From: Salarias fasciatus
Lineage: Eukaryota > Chordata > Actinopteri > Blenniiformes > Blenniidae
Direction: 5' to 3'
Assembly (NCBI RefSeq): GCF_902148845.1
Contig: NC_043754.1
Span: forward strand, 18,590,431 to 18,654,430
DNA length: 64,000 nucleotides
Of this stretch, positions 50,858 through 63,336 are shown piece by piece; positions within the stretch are counted from its first letter, which is position 1; each line of letters opens with the position of its first letter. A program made the translations under genes and the position numbers. Below the pieces are notes generated by a model. The model was not told the DNA's origin. It saw nothing but the letters and a program-made list of their open reading frames with translations, and ran no database searches.

Positions 50858-53836
50858 ATGGACCTGCTGACCATCGTCTTCCATCTCCTGCTTTCATGTT
50901 TTGAGTCGTCTTCAGCGACGACCCTGATTACAGGTAAGCGAGGCACGAAACGCAAAACAAAGAAAGACGCAAACTTTTGACTGAACTATGAATCTTCTCT
51001 TTGCTTTTCATATGGCCTCGCTTTTTGACCATACGCTGAACTGTTGGCTTTTGAAGCGGACATATTTGAAGCCAGAGGTAAGGAACATACGTTTCTTTTG
51101 AATCAGAGTAAAATTCCAAAACCTAAGTTTGCACATCCAAAACACACTTTTTTTTTTTTTATTAAATTTGACTGTACATTGTATTCGTGTGTGTCTCCAG
51201 GTCAGCGTGTGTGCAAGGCAGGAAAGGGAAAGCCATGCTACAAGCTGGCCTATTTCTCGGAGCTGCGCAGGAGGCTGAACTTCATGGAGGCCGAGCTGGC
51301 CTGCAGGCGGGACGGCGGCCAGCTGCTGAGCGTGGAGTCCGCGTCCGAGCAGAAGATCATAGAGCAGCTCATCACGGAGCTGCGCCCGACCGACGGAGAC
51401 TTCTGGATTGGTCTCCGGCGAGGCAACGGCGAGGGGGACAACAGCTCGGACTGCTCCTCGCAGTATTACTGGCTGGATGGAAGCAAGTCCACATTCAGGT
51501 GGGAGCGAAGTGAAAACAGCTGAAATCTGAGAAAAAATACACTGAAGGAGACACTTCAATGAAAAGTTTATTTTAAAATGCTATACGAAGAAAGTCAACC
51601 CTGGAAACAGTATGACAGGAATACTGCTTCTTGCCTTTGTGGATGCTTCTTTCAGGAACTGGCACTGGGACGAGCCGTCGTGTGGCTACGAGGTGTGTGT
51701 GGTCATGTACCACCAGCCGTCGGCCCCCCAAGGTCAGGGGGGGCCCTACATGTTCCAGTGGAACGACGACAACTGTGAAACCAAGAGCAACTTCATCTGC
51801 AAGTACACTGCAGGTGCTGCAGCCAGCACAGAAATTCCTCTTTCACACTGAATGAACTCCAGCGCCACCGACTGTAACCTTTTGTCTCCCCAGAGAAGCC
51901 GCAGGAGCCCTCGCCCTCTCCCAACTCCACGCTGACAGGTTCAATTACTTACCCGTGTCTTCTTTACTGTACATTTCACTGCATAGCTCAACAGCCTGAG
52001 CACCTTTTACTGCAGGTATCCGTCCGTCGCCTGTCTTGCCGTGGAAGCCGAGCGGCCATGCCAGAGGAACAGGTGGTGCAAATACATGTTTCGATTTTTC
52101 TGAGCGCGCACACAGTAAGCCTGCATAGCACCACCTTAACCTGTGGAGTAACTGTTGCGTGTGTGTGTCTCTTTTAGTTGTGAATTTGGTGTACATCATC
52201 ATTCCCACCATCCCCCTCATCCTGCTGCTGCTGACAGTGACGGGAGTCTGCTGCTTCAAGCTGCTCGGCAAACGGTGAAGATTCTCAAACAAAGCAAAGA
52301 TCAGACCAGTGAAATAATGAAACTTCTAAAAACGGCAGATTGCGTATAAATCATGTTGACTTATGTGTGAAATTTAGCTGTTAAAAGTACAGTTGTAGAT
52401 CTTTCAAGAGCGCGAGGGTTTCTATCAATGAATTTTAATTATATCTATTCTTATAAAGCTATATCTATTTCAGTGATGAGTAAATTAACAAAGAGGCCAG
52501 TGCCAACAGCCTATCTATCAATACATCCCTACTTCACTTCCTTCTCTGTGGCACTCGGCCCGTTTCGAAGACACAAAGTTTCAGAAATACCTTCTCAACG
52601 TGTTTCATTATCTAAAAAGCCCCATCGCTTCTCCAGGACAGCAGAGAACAGTAGTTTTTTTTATTAGCACTCCTTAAGTAGCAGTAAATAGTGCATTTGC
52701 TCGGGGCTGTTTCAGCAGAGGATCTCCACACTCCGCCTTATATTAATGGCTTTCGGTGACAATTGTGTGGTATGATTTACAGAGCTCTATAATTAGGAAG
52801 ACATTACTCAGTACATCAGTGTGGGTCATTAAAGTCTTTCAGATTACTTTTGTAGAACAGGGTACATTTTTCACACAAAATGAAATTCAGCAGGATTTTT
52901 CTTCCTAATGGTATATTTCTAAGAGCAGTTTATAATGACAATAGCTTTTTCTGACGGAAAAACTCTAAGTTATCGCTTCATCCATCTTCGGTAATGCTTT
53001 GTTCAACTCAGGACTCGGGATGCTGAGTTATAACTTACTCAAAAACTGTGGAGTCTAGTTCAGCTTTCATTTTCCATTAATGTCCCAAGTGTGTTGTGAC
53101 TTTATGTCTTTGTGTGTGAAACAGAAGGCGAAAGCAGCAGCAGAAGTCAGAAGTGTGCCAGACAGACCCGGCACACTGTCCCAGTCCGGCACCAACTGAC
53201 GTCTACAACATAATCCGCTCGCAGAAAGACGACGACCTGGTCTCGGCTCGCCCGAACACCAAGAACACCTCCTTCCTGTGCTCCTCGCCCGATACGCCCA
53301 CCGGCGACTACGACAACCTCGGGGGTCGGGACACGGAGAGCGGCTTCGTGACGCTGGCCAGCACGGAGAGCTGCTTCCTCAACTTTGACCTCAACGACCT
53401 GAGCCTTGGGCGCCGCGGCGCCCGTGACTTCTACGACTCCAGCTTGGGACGGCCGGCGAAGAGGGAGCTGAACGACCGCAGCCTGGGACGCACTGGGCAG
53501 AGGGAGTTTTACGAGAGGAGCCTCGGCCGGCGCACCACGAAGAGCGAGCACTACGGCCCCAGCGTGTACGTCGACCACGGACTGTATGACTCCAGCATCA
53601 GAGCAGGAAGTGACATTTATGACACCAAGCTGAGGCCCGGAGCGCCTTCAGCAAAGGCTGATCTCTACCAGACATACGTCACCAGCAGCAAGGACTCCTA
53701 CCAAACCAGTCTGGGAACTTATGCAAACCGAAAATCCTACCAAGCCACTTTGGATTACTACAGAAACGGCTTGACTCTGGACGGGGGAAGCAGATACTTC
53801 AACGAGCAGGAGTGGATAAGCAAAGCAAACTACTGA
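50858..53836 (+). CDS. layn: Layilin (C-type lectin membrane receptor for hyaluronan)
   Basis: Type I membrane C-type lectin that in mammals binds hyaluronan and links to talin and ERM proteins. Coding exons: 50858-50933, 51057-51077 (21-nt microexon), 51201-51498, 51656-51813, 51894-51938, 52016-52072, 52178-52274 and 53125-53836, giving 487 aa (human 382). Signal peptide about 1-22. C-type lectin domain about 33-184 with CYKLAYF, CRRDGGQLLSVES, DGDFWIGLRR, EPSCGYEVCVVMYHQPSAP, QWNDDNC and FICKY, strikingly like human layilin. Short Pro-rich stalk, TM helix about 220-245. The tail shares VYNIIR, DYDN and ESGFVTL with human layilin, then extends with four SLGR repeats and a Tyr-rich C-terminus. 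Chondrolectin is the closest alternative but fits the tail worse. In human, layilin and ALG9 are near neighbours, as here. Confidence 0.94.
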
Positions 53837-54546
53837 GCGGAGAAGCCGCCTCTGTCTTCAGTCTATAGCAGCATATGTGTGGCGGCGATTGAGAGCGTGG
53901 CTAATGACAGTGCATGTACGTGGCTGTGTAGTCTGGTAGGGGTTGACAGCTCGTTCTGAAAAAATGCTCAATTTATCATCTGTATTGTGCGACAAACCCT
54001 GCCAGTTTCAGAACAGAAACATCAACTGATAGAAATGACTTGAAACGTCTCTGAAATCTTTGCCTTCACCTGATAATTGTGAGGGTCAGTGAATATCAGC
54101 TGGTCTTATGCGCAGCATTAGGAAATGACCTTTTAGTAACAATGTGATAGAAATAGCTTTCCAGTAATTATGTCTGGTTTCAGGTCAAATTTAAAAAAAC
54201 ACACACACACAAGAGGAAATGACAAGACACTCGTAATCTAGAAGAAATAACACTGTAAAACAGTCTTGGTGTAGATTTCTACATGGCAGCTCCACATGTC
54301 AGACAGTTTACTGTTGTATAAAACTCTATTTAAAGCTCCGGAGGGTGAAGCATAAAATCTGTTAAAATGATGTCAGTGAATCCGTCGGGGTTCAGGTTTA
54401 AAAGTGAAGAGAGAAGCTATAAAATAACGGATCCCTCTTGGGATTTTCAGCATGCAGCTCTTCCAAATGTGAATGAATCAAGGCTGATTGAGCTGTTTTA
54501 CAAACCCACTATCTCTGCCAGGTGCTGATTTGCACTGTGGGTTGAG

Positions 54547-54584
54547 TTTTTTTTTTTTTTTTTAACCAAAAAAAAAAAAAAAAA
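54547..54584. repeat. Poly(T)-AACC-poly(A) inverted repeat
   Basis: T17, a four-base spacer, then A17. Possibly two opposing retroposon tails or a slippage product. Confidence 0.8.
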
Positions 54585-55246
54585 GAAAGAAAAAGCAAAA
54601 GGAACATCATCTATTCAGACGCATCGATTCTCATTATTTTAGATCCTGTCCATAATTTGTCGGACATCCATTCACATAGAAATTTAAGGGAGTTTACCGC
54701 TGTCACTTGTAGAGCTGCAATTTTATTGCTTTTCAGTAAACATAACTGGACCCTGAAACAATTAACCGCAAAACAGCAAATTTTTAGATGAAGAAGTAAA
54801 CAATGGGAAGCCTTCGGAGGCAGCTTTGAAAACATAAGCGGGCAATTAGTGAACCTCAAAATGAAAACTGAGTCACATGGACCAAATTCTTCACACGTCT
54901 TCATTGAGCAGCTTTGAAAATTTAATGTGTGTGCGGATGTGCGTGTGTGTATGTCAGAAGCCTGTTTGCACGGCCTTGTCATGCTGCCCTTGCTCGATCG
55001 GGTGACCTTTAAGGTCACGGACCCTTGTGTTTGCTGTGCTTGGATATTCAGTTTCGATCACGCCCACGCATCCTCCATAGAGACACGTCACGTCCAACAC
55101 AACAAACAAACGCTGCTTGAAGGAGCGGCCGCTGGTTCGATTTCCATCCTGTAAACGTGTTTGAACGTTGCCTTAAAACTGGAAGATGTCAATACCTTGA
55201 TACATGTTTCATTATTTATTCATAGCAGTGTGTCTTCTATTGAGGG

Positions 55247-55252
55247 AATAAA
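55247..55252 (+). terminator. Candidate poly(A) signal of layilin (proximal)
   Basis: AATAAA 1.4 kb after the stop codon. A second AATAAA lies at 55417-55422. Confidence 0.45.
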
Positions 55253-55416
55253 ATATGACAAGATGATATCAGCTTCAGTGCCTGCAGCCCGATGACAGAA
55301 AACGGCATGATATTGAGAAATGATGAAATACGTCATTATTGTTATTCAGAATGTAAAACTCTTGAAATGTCTCCTGTGAGAGTGGTTTGTATGTTTATTA
55401 CTTAAGAAAATCTTCA

Positions 55417-55422
55417 AATAAA
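55417..55422 (+). terminator. Candidate poly(A) signal of layilin (distal)
   Basis: AATAAA followed within 30 bp by a GT-rich run that could act as downstream element. Confidence 0.45.
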
Positions 55423-55438
55423 AGATTACAACTTCTCC

Positions 55439-55482
55439 CGTGTGTATGTGTGTGTATGTGTGTGTGTGTGTGAGAGAGAGAG
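55439..55482. repeat. Imperfect (TG)n/(GA)n microsatellite
   Basis: TGTGTATG units changing into GAGAGAGA. Confidence 0.85.
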
Positions 55483-55531
55483 TCTGCCCCATTAAATAAA
55501 CAGGAGGGTCGTCGTCACAGTTGATCATGTT

Positions 55532-55537
55532 TTTATT
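55532..55537 (-). terminator. Candidate poly(A) signal of alg9 (minus-strand AATAAA)
   Basis: TTTATT on +, about 530 nt beyond the alg9 stop codon. layilin and alg9 are convergent and their 3' ends nearly meet here. Confidence 0.45.
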
Positions 55538-55852
55538 AACATTCCAAGTTAAATTACTTGTACTCTCACTCTCATTCAGCTCCACCACTCACTTTAACCA
55601 GAGCAGACATCATGACACCGTTCAGGTACAGACAGGAAAACACCGCGAGATTCCTTCAATTCGGAGGATTTCTTTTGAACAGGCCACAAATTCAAGTGTC
55701 TTATAGAAAGAAAAACACTTGCGCATCTACTGTAAGCATTCAGCTTGACTCACACACAAACTACATGAAATGTCCAGCTGACGCCTGCCAGAGACCTCTG
55801 CATACACATTTCCTCTTCACACATTCACACAAGAACAAACACACACATACAG

Positions 55853-55880
<28 letters not shown>
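55853..55880. repeat. (AC)n microsatellite
   Basis: About 14 AC units in the likely alg9 3' UTR. Confidence 0.9.
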
Positions 55881-55883
<3 letters not shown>

Positions 55884-56065
55884 AGCCCAAAAAGCAGACT
55901 TAAGGTCTTTAAAGGTTCTGAAATCTCCAAATGATTCATGAGACATACACAAACACTTGAACTCACATGCACACTGACACGTGTTACCAGCTGCTCTGAG
56001 CAGATGTGATTTGTTTCTCTGGTTAGGATTTTTGTTCTGGAGGGTCAGTTATAAAAGGTCAAAGG

Positions 56066-59000
56066 TCACCCGTGGGGACGTTTACGAGGCTGCTTTTGAC
56101 GCCGTGGTTTCAAGATGACGTAGCGCTTGTAGGTGGTGTGATGGTCTGATATGAACGGGATGTAGAACGCTCTGAAGAGCGGGGACGACCTGGGAGACAC
56201 AACGCCTCATTAACCACAAGCATACCGATCACTTCAATCCTTTTAATGGATTAAAATTAGCATATTACTATGTGATTTGTGTGTTTGTAGAAATACCGTG
56301 ACGCTTGCAGGAAAGGCTTGAAAGCTACAACGATCCAGTCCTCCTTGTTGGCTGAGTAACGAGGCTCGAGCGCCGTCTCTTCGTCGGTGTCGAGGTCCAC
56401 CAGGTAATGGCACTGCTTTAAATCCGTCTGCACAGAGCCGAAAAAAAAAATCACTGTAGCATCCACACGCTCCTAACGGCAGAGGCCGACGTGACAAAGA
56501 CGAATGAGCCTCACATATCTGGAAGGCTCCTCCAGGTTCTGGTCGTTCATGTTGGCGGGGATCGTCTGCGTGGCCTGAGGACCGGAGGCGTACGGCTGAG
56601 GCAGCTGCCCCTTAAACTCAGACTGAATGAACTGCAGCTGCCAGCTGCAAACGAGAAAGTGATGAAAAAATGCATTTCACGTGGAAGCATACACAAACCT
56701 AAAGGCTTAAAATCAAGACCACATGATGGGGTGACTAAAAACAGAGTGCATATTTTAACAGTTGTCTTTTGTGGAGTAGTGGCTGTGATTTCGGTGCAGG
56801 AGATATATGTGGATGCTTGTTGTGTTGTTGACACTGTCATAATATAAATCAGACATGGGTCGCGTCTGGATTTCAGATTCGGTCCAGCCTCAGACACTGA
56901 CCTATGTGGAAGGAGGAAGCTGCTTGGAAAGCGGTACCACTCTTTACCGACACACACACTGACGGGCCTGCCTTCAGGGACCGAGTGTAACGTCGGATCC
57001 TTGGCGATACGGTGAAACTCGGGGTAAAGGTCCAGGGGGGCATGGTAGCCTGTCGACAGAAAATTAACAAAAAAAGAAAAAGAAAAAAAAATTCATGTTA
57101 TACTTTTCTTAGCTGAGACTTCATTGGGGAGATTTACTGTCTGTGTGAACACAAACCTCTGAAGAGAGCAACAGAGCGAGACAGCGACACCACCGTGAAG
57201 ACCACCACTGCACTGAGAGCTAACCAGTTGGATGAGACGGTATAGTGCTCCAGTCGGTACCGCTGGAACAGGAAGTGGTAGCATTTCTGTGGAACAGAGG
57301 AACAAGTTTAGATAAAATAAGACTATAAGATAAAATAAGACTATAAGTTAAACCACACCTGTAAGGAGGACAGGGCTACCGCCCCGCTGAGGCAGATGAG
57401 AGGGTAAATTGGGAAGAGGAAGCGTTCCTCTTTATGAGGTCGAGTGAAGAAAACCAACATCCACAGATACATGGGAGACAGAGTGAGCCAGTAGGGACGG
57501 CCCAGGTTCTGCACTGCAGGAAACACAGAGACAAACAAGTCAAATCACAACAGTAGCTCTTTCCAATATTACATGGGTGCATATGTCCTGACGTCTTTAA
57601 CTTCTGGTGAAGACATGATCCTCACCGTTGAACCGGTGCAACAGGGTTTCCATGAGTGCAGTGAGCGGCAGAGAAAACAGGGCCAGAGCGAACACCAGGT
57701 TGAAATTCAGGATCCCGTTGACAAAGTAGAAATGCCACGGCTCTGTGCCTGGAAACAAAACATCAGAGAGCACGGGAAATACTACAGCTCACATAAAGAC
57801 AATAACAACAGTACTAACAAAGGTATGTCAAATCCAATCCAAGAGAAACAGTTCAATAAAAACTGTTGGAAAACGTTACTATTAAAAATATATGCTTATC
57901 TATTAAACTGTTAGAATGAAATTATGTCAAAAACCCCAAAATACCACAGAACAAGAGTAAAGTGGTTTGTCTTGTAGTTTACTAGAAAGTTGGTTTCATG
58001 ACTGTGTATGTCAAAAACATTGAAAAGATGTACGTACCATACAGATCAGGACCATGCGGTGTGAATACATTATAGAGAAGAATATTAAGAGGAGCTACGA
58101 CCATTTTGCCATAAAAGAAAGAGTCCACTGCCACCAGGGGCACCTGGGAAACACAAAGGAAGAAATGAATGGGCCCACTTCTGTAAACATTAAGTTCAAG
58201 TAGCAAAACTGAAGAGGTACTATTGTTTTCTCACAAAAGATCTACGCAGAATCTACAGAAATGTTAGTTTCCTTGTCTCACCAGCAGCAGGAGCAGAGCC
58301 ACAGCAGACCAGAGGATGAAACTTTTCCACTGCCTCTTCAGCACCAGCAGGTCAAAAGCAATCGGTACACTAAGGGGCAAAGAAATATCAAAACAAGTTT
58401 TCTGACGGGCCGGTTTTGGGGTCAAACAGTCATTTAAAGCTCAGCGCAGTCATACCCAATCAAAGCAGAGAATGGCCATCCCACGATGGCACCGGCAGCT
58501 ACGCCCAAAACAGCTAACGGTGTGGAGTCCTGGAACCAACCCGTCATCGCCACCAGGGTCGTGTACATGCAGAAAGATGAAGGTAGGAACGCTGTGGAGA
58601 GACGAAAGACACGAGGATGAAAAAAACCACAATAACCAGTCAAAGATTCAAGTCAGAGACTTTTATGTCACCTCTTCAAATTTCCCTAATATTGTCTATG
58701 TCATGAAAATTATCAGCTGACTATTGAGTTGAATAAATAAAACCAACCTGCGGATGAGCAGAACATGCCTGTGCTCAGCACAAGGAATGCCAACATCAGG
58801 CGGCCCACATGTAAGCCAAACTTCTTACAAACAGCCCTGCACGTCACACACAAACCAACCAAATCGTTAGTTTCAACATCACACATACTAGCACGCACCA
58901 AAATTTAAAAGTCAAAGCACAACCAAGCCCGCTTGCATTGAAGGATCAACTCACTTGTAGAAATAGAGCTCACAGACACAGCAGGAGAACGCTAAGACAC

Positions 59001-62000
59001 ATCGCACAAAGTAGAACACCAACACCTGCAACACAGTCAGAACACAAGCCTGAAGCTACCACGCATGTTCACGTTCAGTGCTACATTACACACGTGTGTG
59101 TGTGTGTGTGTATTCTTGCAGGAAATATCACAGAGGAACATACATATAAATGTTGAAAATATGTAACGTAGAGAAAGTCCTAATTACACTGTAGAGGACA
59201 ACACAAAGTACAGCAACATAAGTTCAGAACCGTCCTTGGAAAAGTCACCTTGTTTGTCTGGAGAACGTGGGCGTGCAGACAAGCAGGAAGCGCGTGGAGC
59301 CATAAGTAAGCGTAGGACCTGATGGCGTACAGAGGAGAGTACTCCCATGTCTGCATCCCTGTGCCATAAAGCAGGTAGTGCATCTGTAAAAACACACAAC
59401 ATGTAAAGGACCGTTAATGAAAGACATGCAGTGAAACCCCTCAGGGGACTGTAAACGAACGCCGCATTAGAAAAATGCTGACGGCAGACAAACGCTCACA
59501 GGCTCCCAGTAGTTGAACGTCTCGTCGCAGTCTGAGATGTTGCTCAGCAGAGCTGCGCAGAAGCGAGCAGAGAGCAGGCATTTGAATGCAGTGGAACCTT
59601 CTGGAGCCCATACCTGCCCTCCTCGACTTATCGACCTATTAGAAAACAAAAGAAAAAACAAAAAAAAAAATCAAACATGACTGCTATAGATTCAAAGACA
59701 GATCAAAAACATGCTCAAACATAAAAGCCGGGGCAATTCAAAAGGTATTCATCAACAATAGAAGTAGCAGCGAATTATCATTCAAAGCACAACATTAGAG
59801 GATCTCCTATTCCCCGTGTAATTTCCCCCAGCACAGCATTGTGGGTTAATATATACATGCAACCTGGGACGGTTTTAATAACAACCTTCTTTTCATAAAA
59901 ACAGGTATTAAGGAGCTCCTCCAGTAATCTTTTCAGGGTGAGTCAATTAATATGCAACTAATTACAAAGGAGATCAGAGTATAGTGGGACATGAAGTAAA
60001 TGTCAGCTCCTCATTGAGAGGGTCTGAGGACTAATTACCGTGAGCACTGAAAGACTGACCGCCGGAGAACCATCCAGCTGTGCCTGAGCGCTATTAAAAG
60101 GCCATTCCTAACTAATTACACATTGTGCACTGTGCCACACTGATATTTCTGTTCAATCTGTGTCTCATTTTACACTGAAACGTTTGATCCATATTTTATT
60201 TGCATCATTAGAGTATTATTGGACTTTTCAACAAAATGCACATCTCACATTCTTAACAGTTAAGAATGTTATGTATGAGTGGATTATTTTCCAGGATTTT
60301 CACACAGTCGACGAGTCAACTGTATTCTATTCTATACAGCTTCACGTTTCAATCTAATCTAAGCATTGTTTTTCCATTGTATTAAAATCTGCTATGCAGC
60401 AAAGTGTAGTTTTCTGAACTAAACTGACAGTTTATTATATTTCTTTACTTACGTCAACATTACTGGGGATGATGAACTTTCACTGTGTAATAATGTGTCA
60501 AAGCAAATTCATTGTTAAATTGTCACACCACATTTAACATGTAGTGTCAAGATATAAGGTGTTTTGACAATACCGTGACTTGAATTCAGAAATACTGCCA
60601 AGTGCTTTCTGTGGGAGGACTCTTTTGCATAATGATTATACAGTGCTGTACTGCTAGATTATAAAGGTTAAACACATTTTAATGGAATTCCAAACTATTC
60701 TTTCAAATTTGTAAGAAACCTTTAGTGAGCAATTTCTCTTCAACATGTGACACATTATCCAGATGTGCTTATCTTCAATCTTTACATATGTACATACATA
60801 CAAACATACAGTTAATTCTTAACATTCTGAAAATATTTGTGTTAAAATAATTGTATGGAACAATATATAAAAAAAGCAACATTTGTTGTTACAACCTATA
60901 TTATAGTAAAGCTTCAGTGAATTCAAGTGAGATGACAGTTTGTTTTCACACCACTTACTCAGCTGAGACATAACAGCATACCATATTATTTCATTATCAG
61001 CTTTATCTCATTCATCCATCTTCTACAAGACTTTATTCAACACAGGAGCACAGGCCTGGACCCAATCCCAGCTGACTGAGGGCAAAGGTCACTTCTCAAT
61101 CACAGTGCAAACACCGAGATGCATGGTCTAATACAAACATCAAAATCACAGCTACAGGGATTTTACAATCACCAATAAAAACACAAATGCATATTTTTTG
61201 GACTGTGAGGAGAAACCATGCACAGCGAGAACATGCAAAACTCCAAAACATGACAAGCCCAACTCAGTCTTGAGCCGGAGACATTACGGTTAAATGCTGG
61301 AATTATTTTTCATGTGATATCATGTTGAACAAATAGTACAATTCTTATCATACTAATCCATACTTTTAATGAGAAAGATCTGGTTTTCTCTGGATATTCT
61401 GGGATACCACTACTGTGAGAGCGCAAACCACTGTGCCTCAGTGAAGTAAAAGTATAACAGCAAAATGTGAAGCTGTATTACACTGTAATTCACAAAAAAT
61501 GTAGTCTGTCTACACGTGAGTCGAAGAAACCCGACAGCCTTCATATCCTATAAATGATGGTTTGAAATGTACAGCTTCTGGTCATATAATTTTGCAATAA
61601 CAATGGATTCTCATTTCCTCCTATTATCTATTAAGTGGAGCCATCCTCCAGATGTGGCAAGCTGTGCACGTGCTCCTTGAAACCCTTTACGTGTGTTAAA
61701 CGATGGTAAGAGCCAGTGATCCTCGTTCATGTCTGGCGGTGTCCTCTTAGCTCACACCCATCATCAGATTAGTCAGATTAGTCGGCTCATCTGCTGCCCA
61801 GCGTTCAACCTCAGGTTACGTTTCATTATGACACGTCACCTCACACACTGACAATATTTATCACGGCGCGATCCAATAATGGATCAGTTACGACCGTGAA
61901 TATGAGATAGGCCACCACGTAGGTGTCCGGCAAGGTGAGATGCTGACCATAAATGTGCCAGAGCACAGCCGAGCTGAATGAATGAAGCGGAGCCCGGAAC

Positions 62001-62408
62001 TCATCTATCAGCAGAAACATAAACAAAACACCTGGCTGCGGAGGCTGATGCACCACCGGGCAGCGGGGTTATTCCACATCACCGTGAACACACACGTCTG
62101 AGTGTCGCTACACGGATAATATTATTTGTTTATGTGTCGATACATTTAAAACTTGAAGTAGCTAGCTAGCTAGCTAGCTTCAGGGTTCAGGCTGTCAGTC
62201 GGTCACACCGGAGCATGAACGCCACCGCACCGGAGGGGCTACGGTCCGTCCTTCCGGCTCATACTCACTCTTGGCGAGTCTCTGTGGTCTTACTGTCATC
62301 GCTGACTTTCTCCTCTTTAGGGGCCCGAGCTTCGGAGGGGACGTTCACGTTGTTCCCATCCTGTCTGCTGCCTCGCCTGGTGCGCTGTCGGAGCGCTTTA
62401 GCCGCCAT
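56066..62408 (-). CDS. alg9: ALG9 alpha-1,2-mannosyltransferase
   Basis: ER multi-pass enzyme of N-glycan precursor assembly that adds alpha-1,2 mannose from dolichol-P-mannose (GT22 family). Coding exons on -: 62408-62269, 59635-59500, 59383-59249, 59025-58955, 58836-58748, 58591-58456, 58369-58282, 58143-58038, 57748-57626, 57513-57359, 57286-57157, 57049-56902, 56644-56515, 56427-56297 and 56189-56066, giving 613 aa (human 611). Diagnostic blocks run in order: GQVWAPEGSTAFKCLLSARF, SDCDETFNYWEP (luminal acidic motif), QTWEYSPLYAIRSYAYLW, LAFLVLSTGMFCSSA, SSFCMYTTLVAMTGW, VFTPHGPDLYGTEPW, PHKEERFLFPIYPLICL, RSVALFRGYH, GKEWYRFPSSFLLP, DMNDQNLEEPSRY-like NMNDQNLEEPSRY, and CHYLVDLDT. The C-terminus is basic (KPRRQKQPRKRPHG). 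Exon 1 supplies a charged cytosolic N-terminus. Head-to-tail with fdxacb1, as in human. Confidence 0.97.
60990..61290. repeat. Degraded copy of a ubiquitous teleost interspersed repeat
   Basis: Contains in order TTCATCCATCTTCTACAAG, CCTGGACCCAATCCCAGCTG, AATCACCAATAAAAACA, TTTTTTGGACTGTGAGGAG and GAGAACATGCAAAACTCC. These match the consensus blocks of the common fish repeat (CCATCCATTTTCTACC, GAGCCTATCCCAGCTGAC, TTTTTGGACTGTGGGAGGAA, GAGAACATGCAAACTCC). Confidence 0.75.
62157..62179. repeat. (TAGC)n short tandem repeat
   Basis: Five to six TAGC units. The unit is part of a self-complementary AGCT/TAGC series. Confidence 0.9.
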
Positions 62409-63336
62409 GTTTACCGAAGCTGTTTCCGAGGGGCGCTTCGTTCATTTTCGACACTGTTCGGTGTTACGGGTCAAATTTCTTCGCCGTCAACCGATGACCT
62501 GCTACCGAGTGTCGCCTCATTTTCGCAGCTGCTCAGTGTTACGGATGTATTCGCTTCGCTGTTAAGTAATGACCTGCTTCCGACGGCGCAGGTAGCAAGT
62601 GACTATTTAAAGAGAAGCGTGTGAGATGAAGAGATGCAGTAATGTCGGTTGTACCCCCCTTTGCAGATAAAAAAAAAAAAAACAGAACAGAACACTTTAT
62701 TTCAGTGGTTTTCAAAGTGTGGTTTGCATGTACTCTGGTGGTTACAATTTATGAAAAATATGAATTTTTATATTTTTAGTTCAGAAAGTCATATAATATT
62801 ATATGTATATATATGAAGTCCTATTAAACACATTTTAATCACATTTGTAATACAGAAAAATCATATTCATAAAAAAAGCTTTAGTGCAAAACCATTACAG
62901 TAACTGCTGTTTTTTTAAATATTAAAAATACTTAGCTAATTAAAGTTAGATGAATATATTATACCAGAAAAGTTACACTCTGAAATCTGTAGCCAGCATC
63001 CAACATCAGCAATAAATATCTAGTCAGCATTATTTTCTAGGTATACTGTACTACATGTTACTTTTAACTGTGACACATTGAATCACGCTTGACAGCAAGT
63101 GGATGTTAAATAAGTTTATTATTTTGAAACACACACAATACAGCATTTGAATTACATTTAGAAAGACAGACACGAGTTAGAGAGCAATGCCTTAATTACT
63201 GTAAACACTGTTTAACCGCAGCTTTTTAGATTAAATGCTTATACTATATTAGCAGTGACAGACTTGTAATAACAATGTCTGAACAAATACTGGCTGAATT
63301 TCCGTTCAGTTTCTCATGTTTTCATTTGAGTGGCTG
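62409..63336. other. Region between fdxacb1 3' end and alg9 start
   Basis: The first about 200 bp upstream of the alg9 ATG are CpG-containing promoter or 5' UTR. The rest is AT-rich without a supported gene. A minus-strand AATAAA (TTTATT on +) at 63115-63120 is the likely fdxacb1 poly(A) signal. Confidence 0.55.
63115..63120 (-). terminator. Candidate poly(A) signal of fdxacb1
   Basis: Minus-strand AATAAA about 220 nt past the stop codon at 63339-63337. Confidence 0.5.

Larger units (their letters stand above)
53837..55440 (+). other. Layilin 3' UTR and downstream region
   Basis: AT-rich, non-coding. Contains a T17/A17 pair able to fold as a hairpin (54547-54563, 54568-54584). Two AATAAA signals follow at 55247 and 55417. 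Confidence 0.55.
59636..62268 (-). other. alg9 intron 1 (2.6 kb)
   Basis: No extra exon is needed for a complete ALG9. Holds a degraded interspersed repeat at about 60990-61290 and a (TAGC)n tract at 62157-62179. A 71-codon open frame at 61841-62056 has no ALG9 or other family match that I recognise. Confidence 0.6.

Noticed and set aside
61841-62056. 71-codon minus-strand frame in alg9 intron 1 with a hydrophobic stretch
   Set aside because: ALG9 is complete without it at 613 aa and the phases of exons 1 and 2 join directly. No family recognised.
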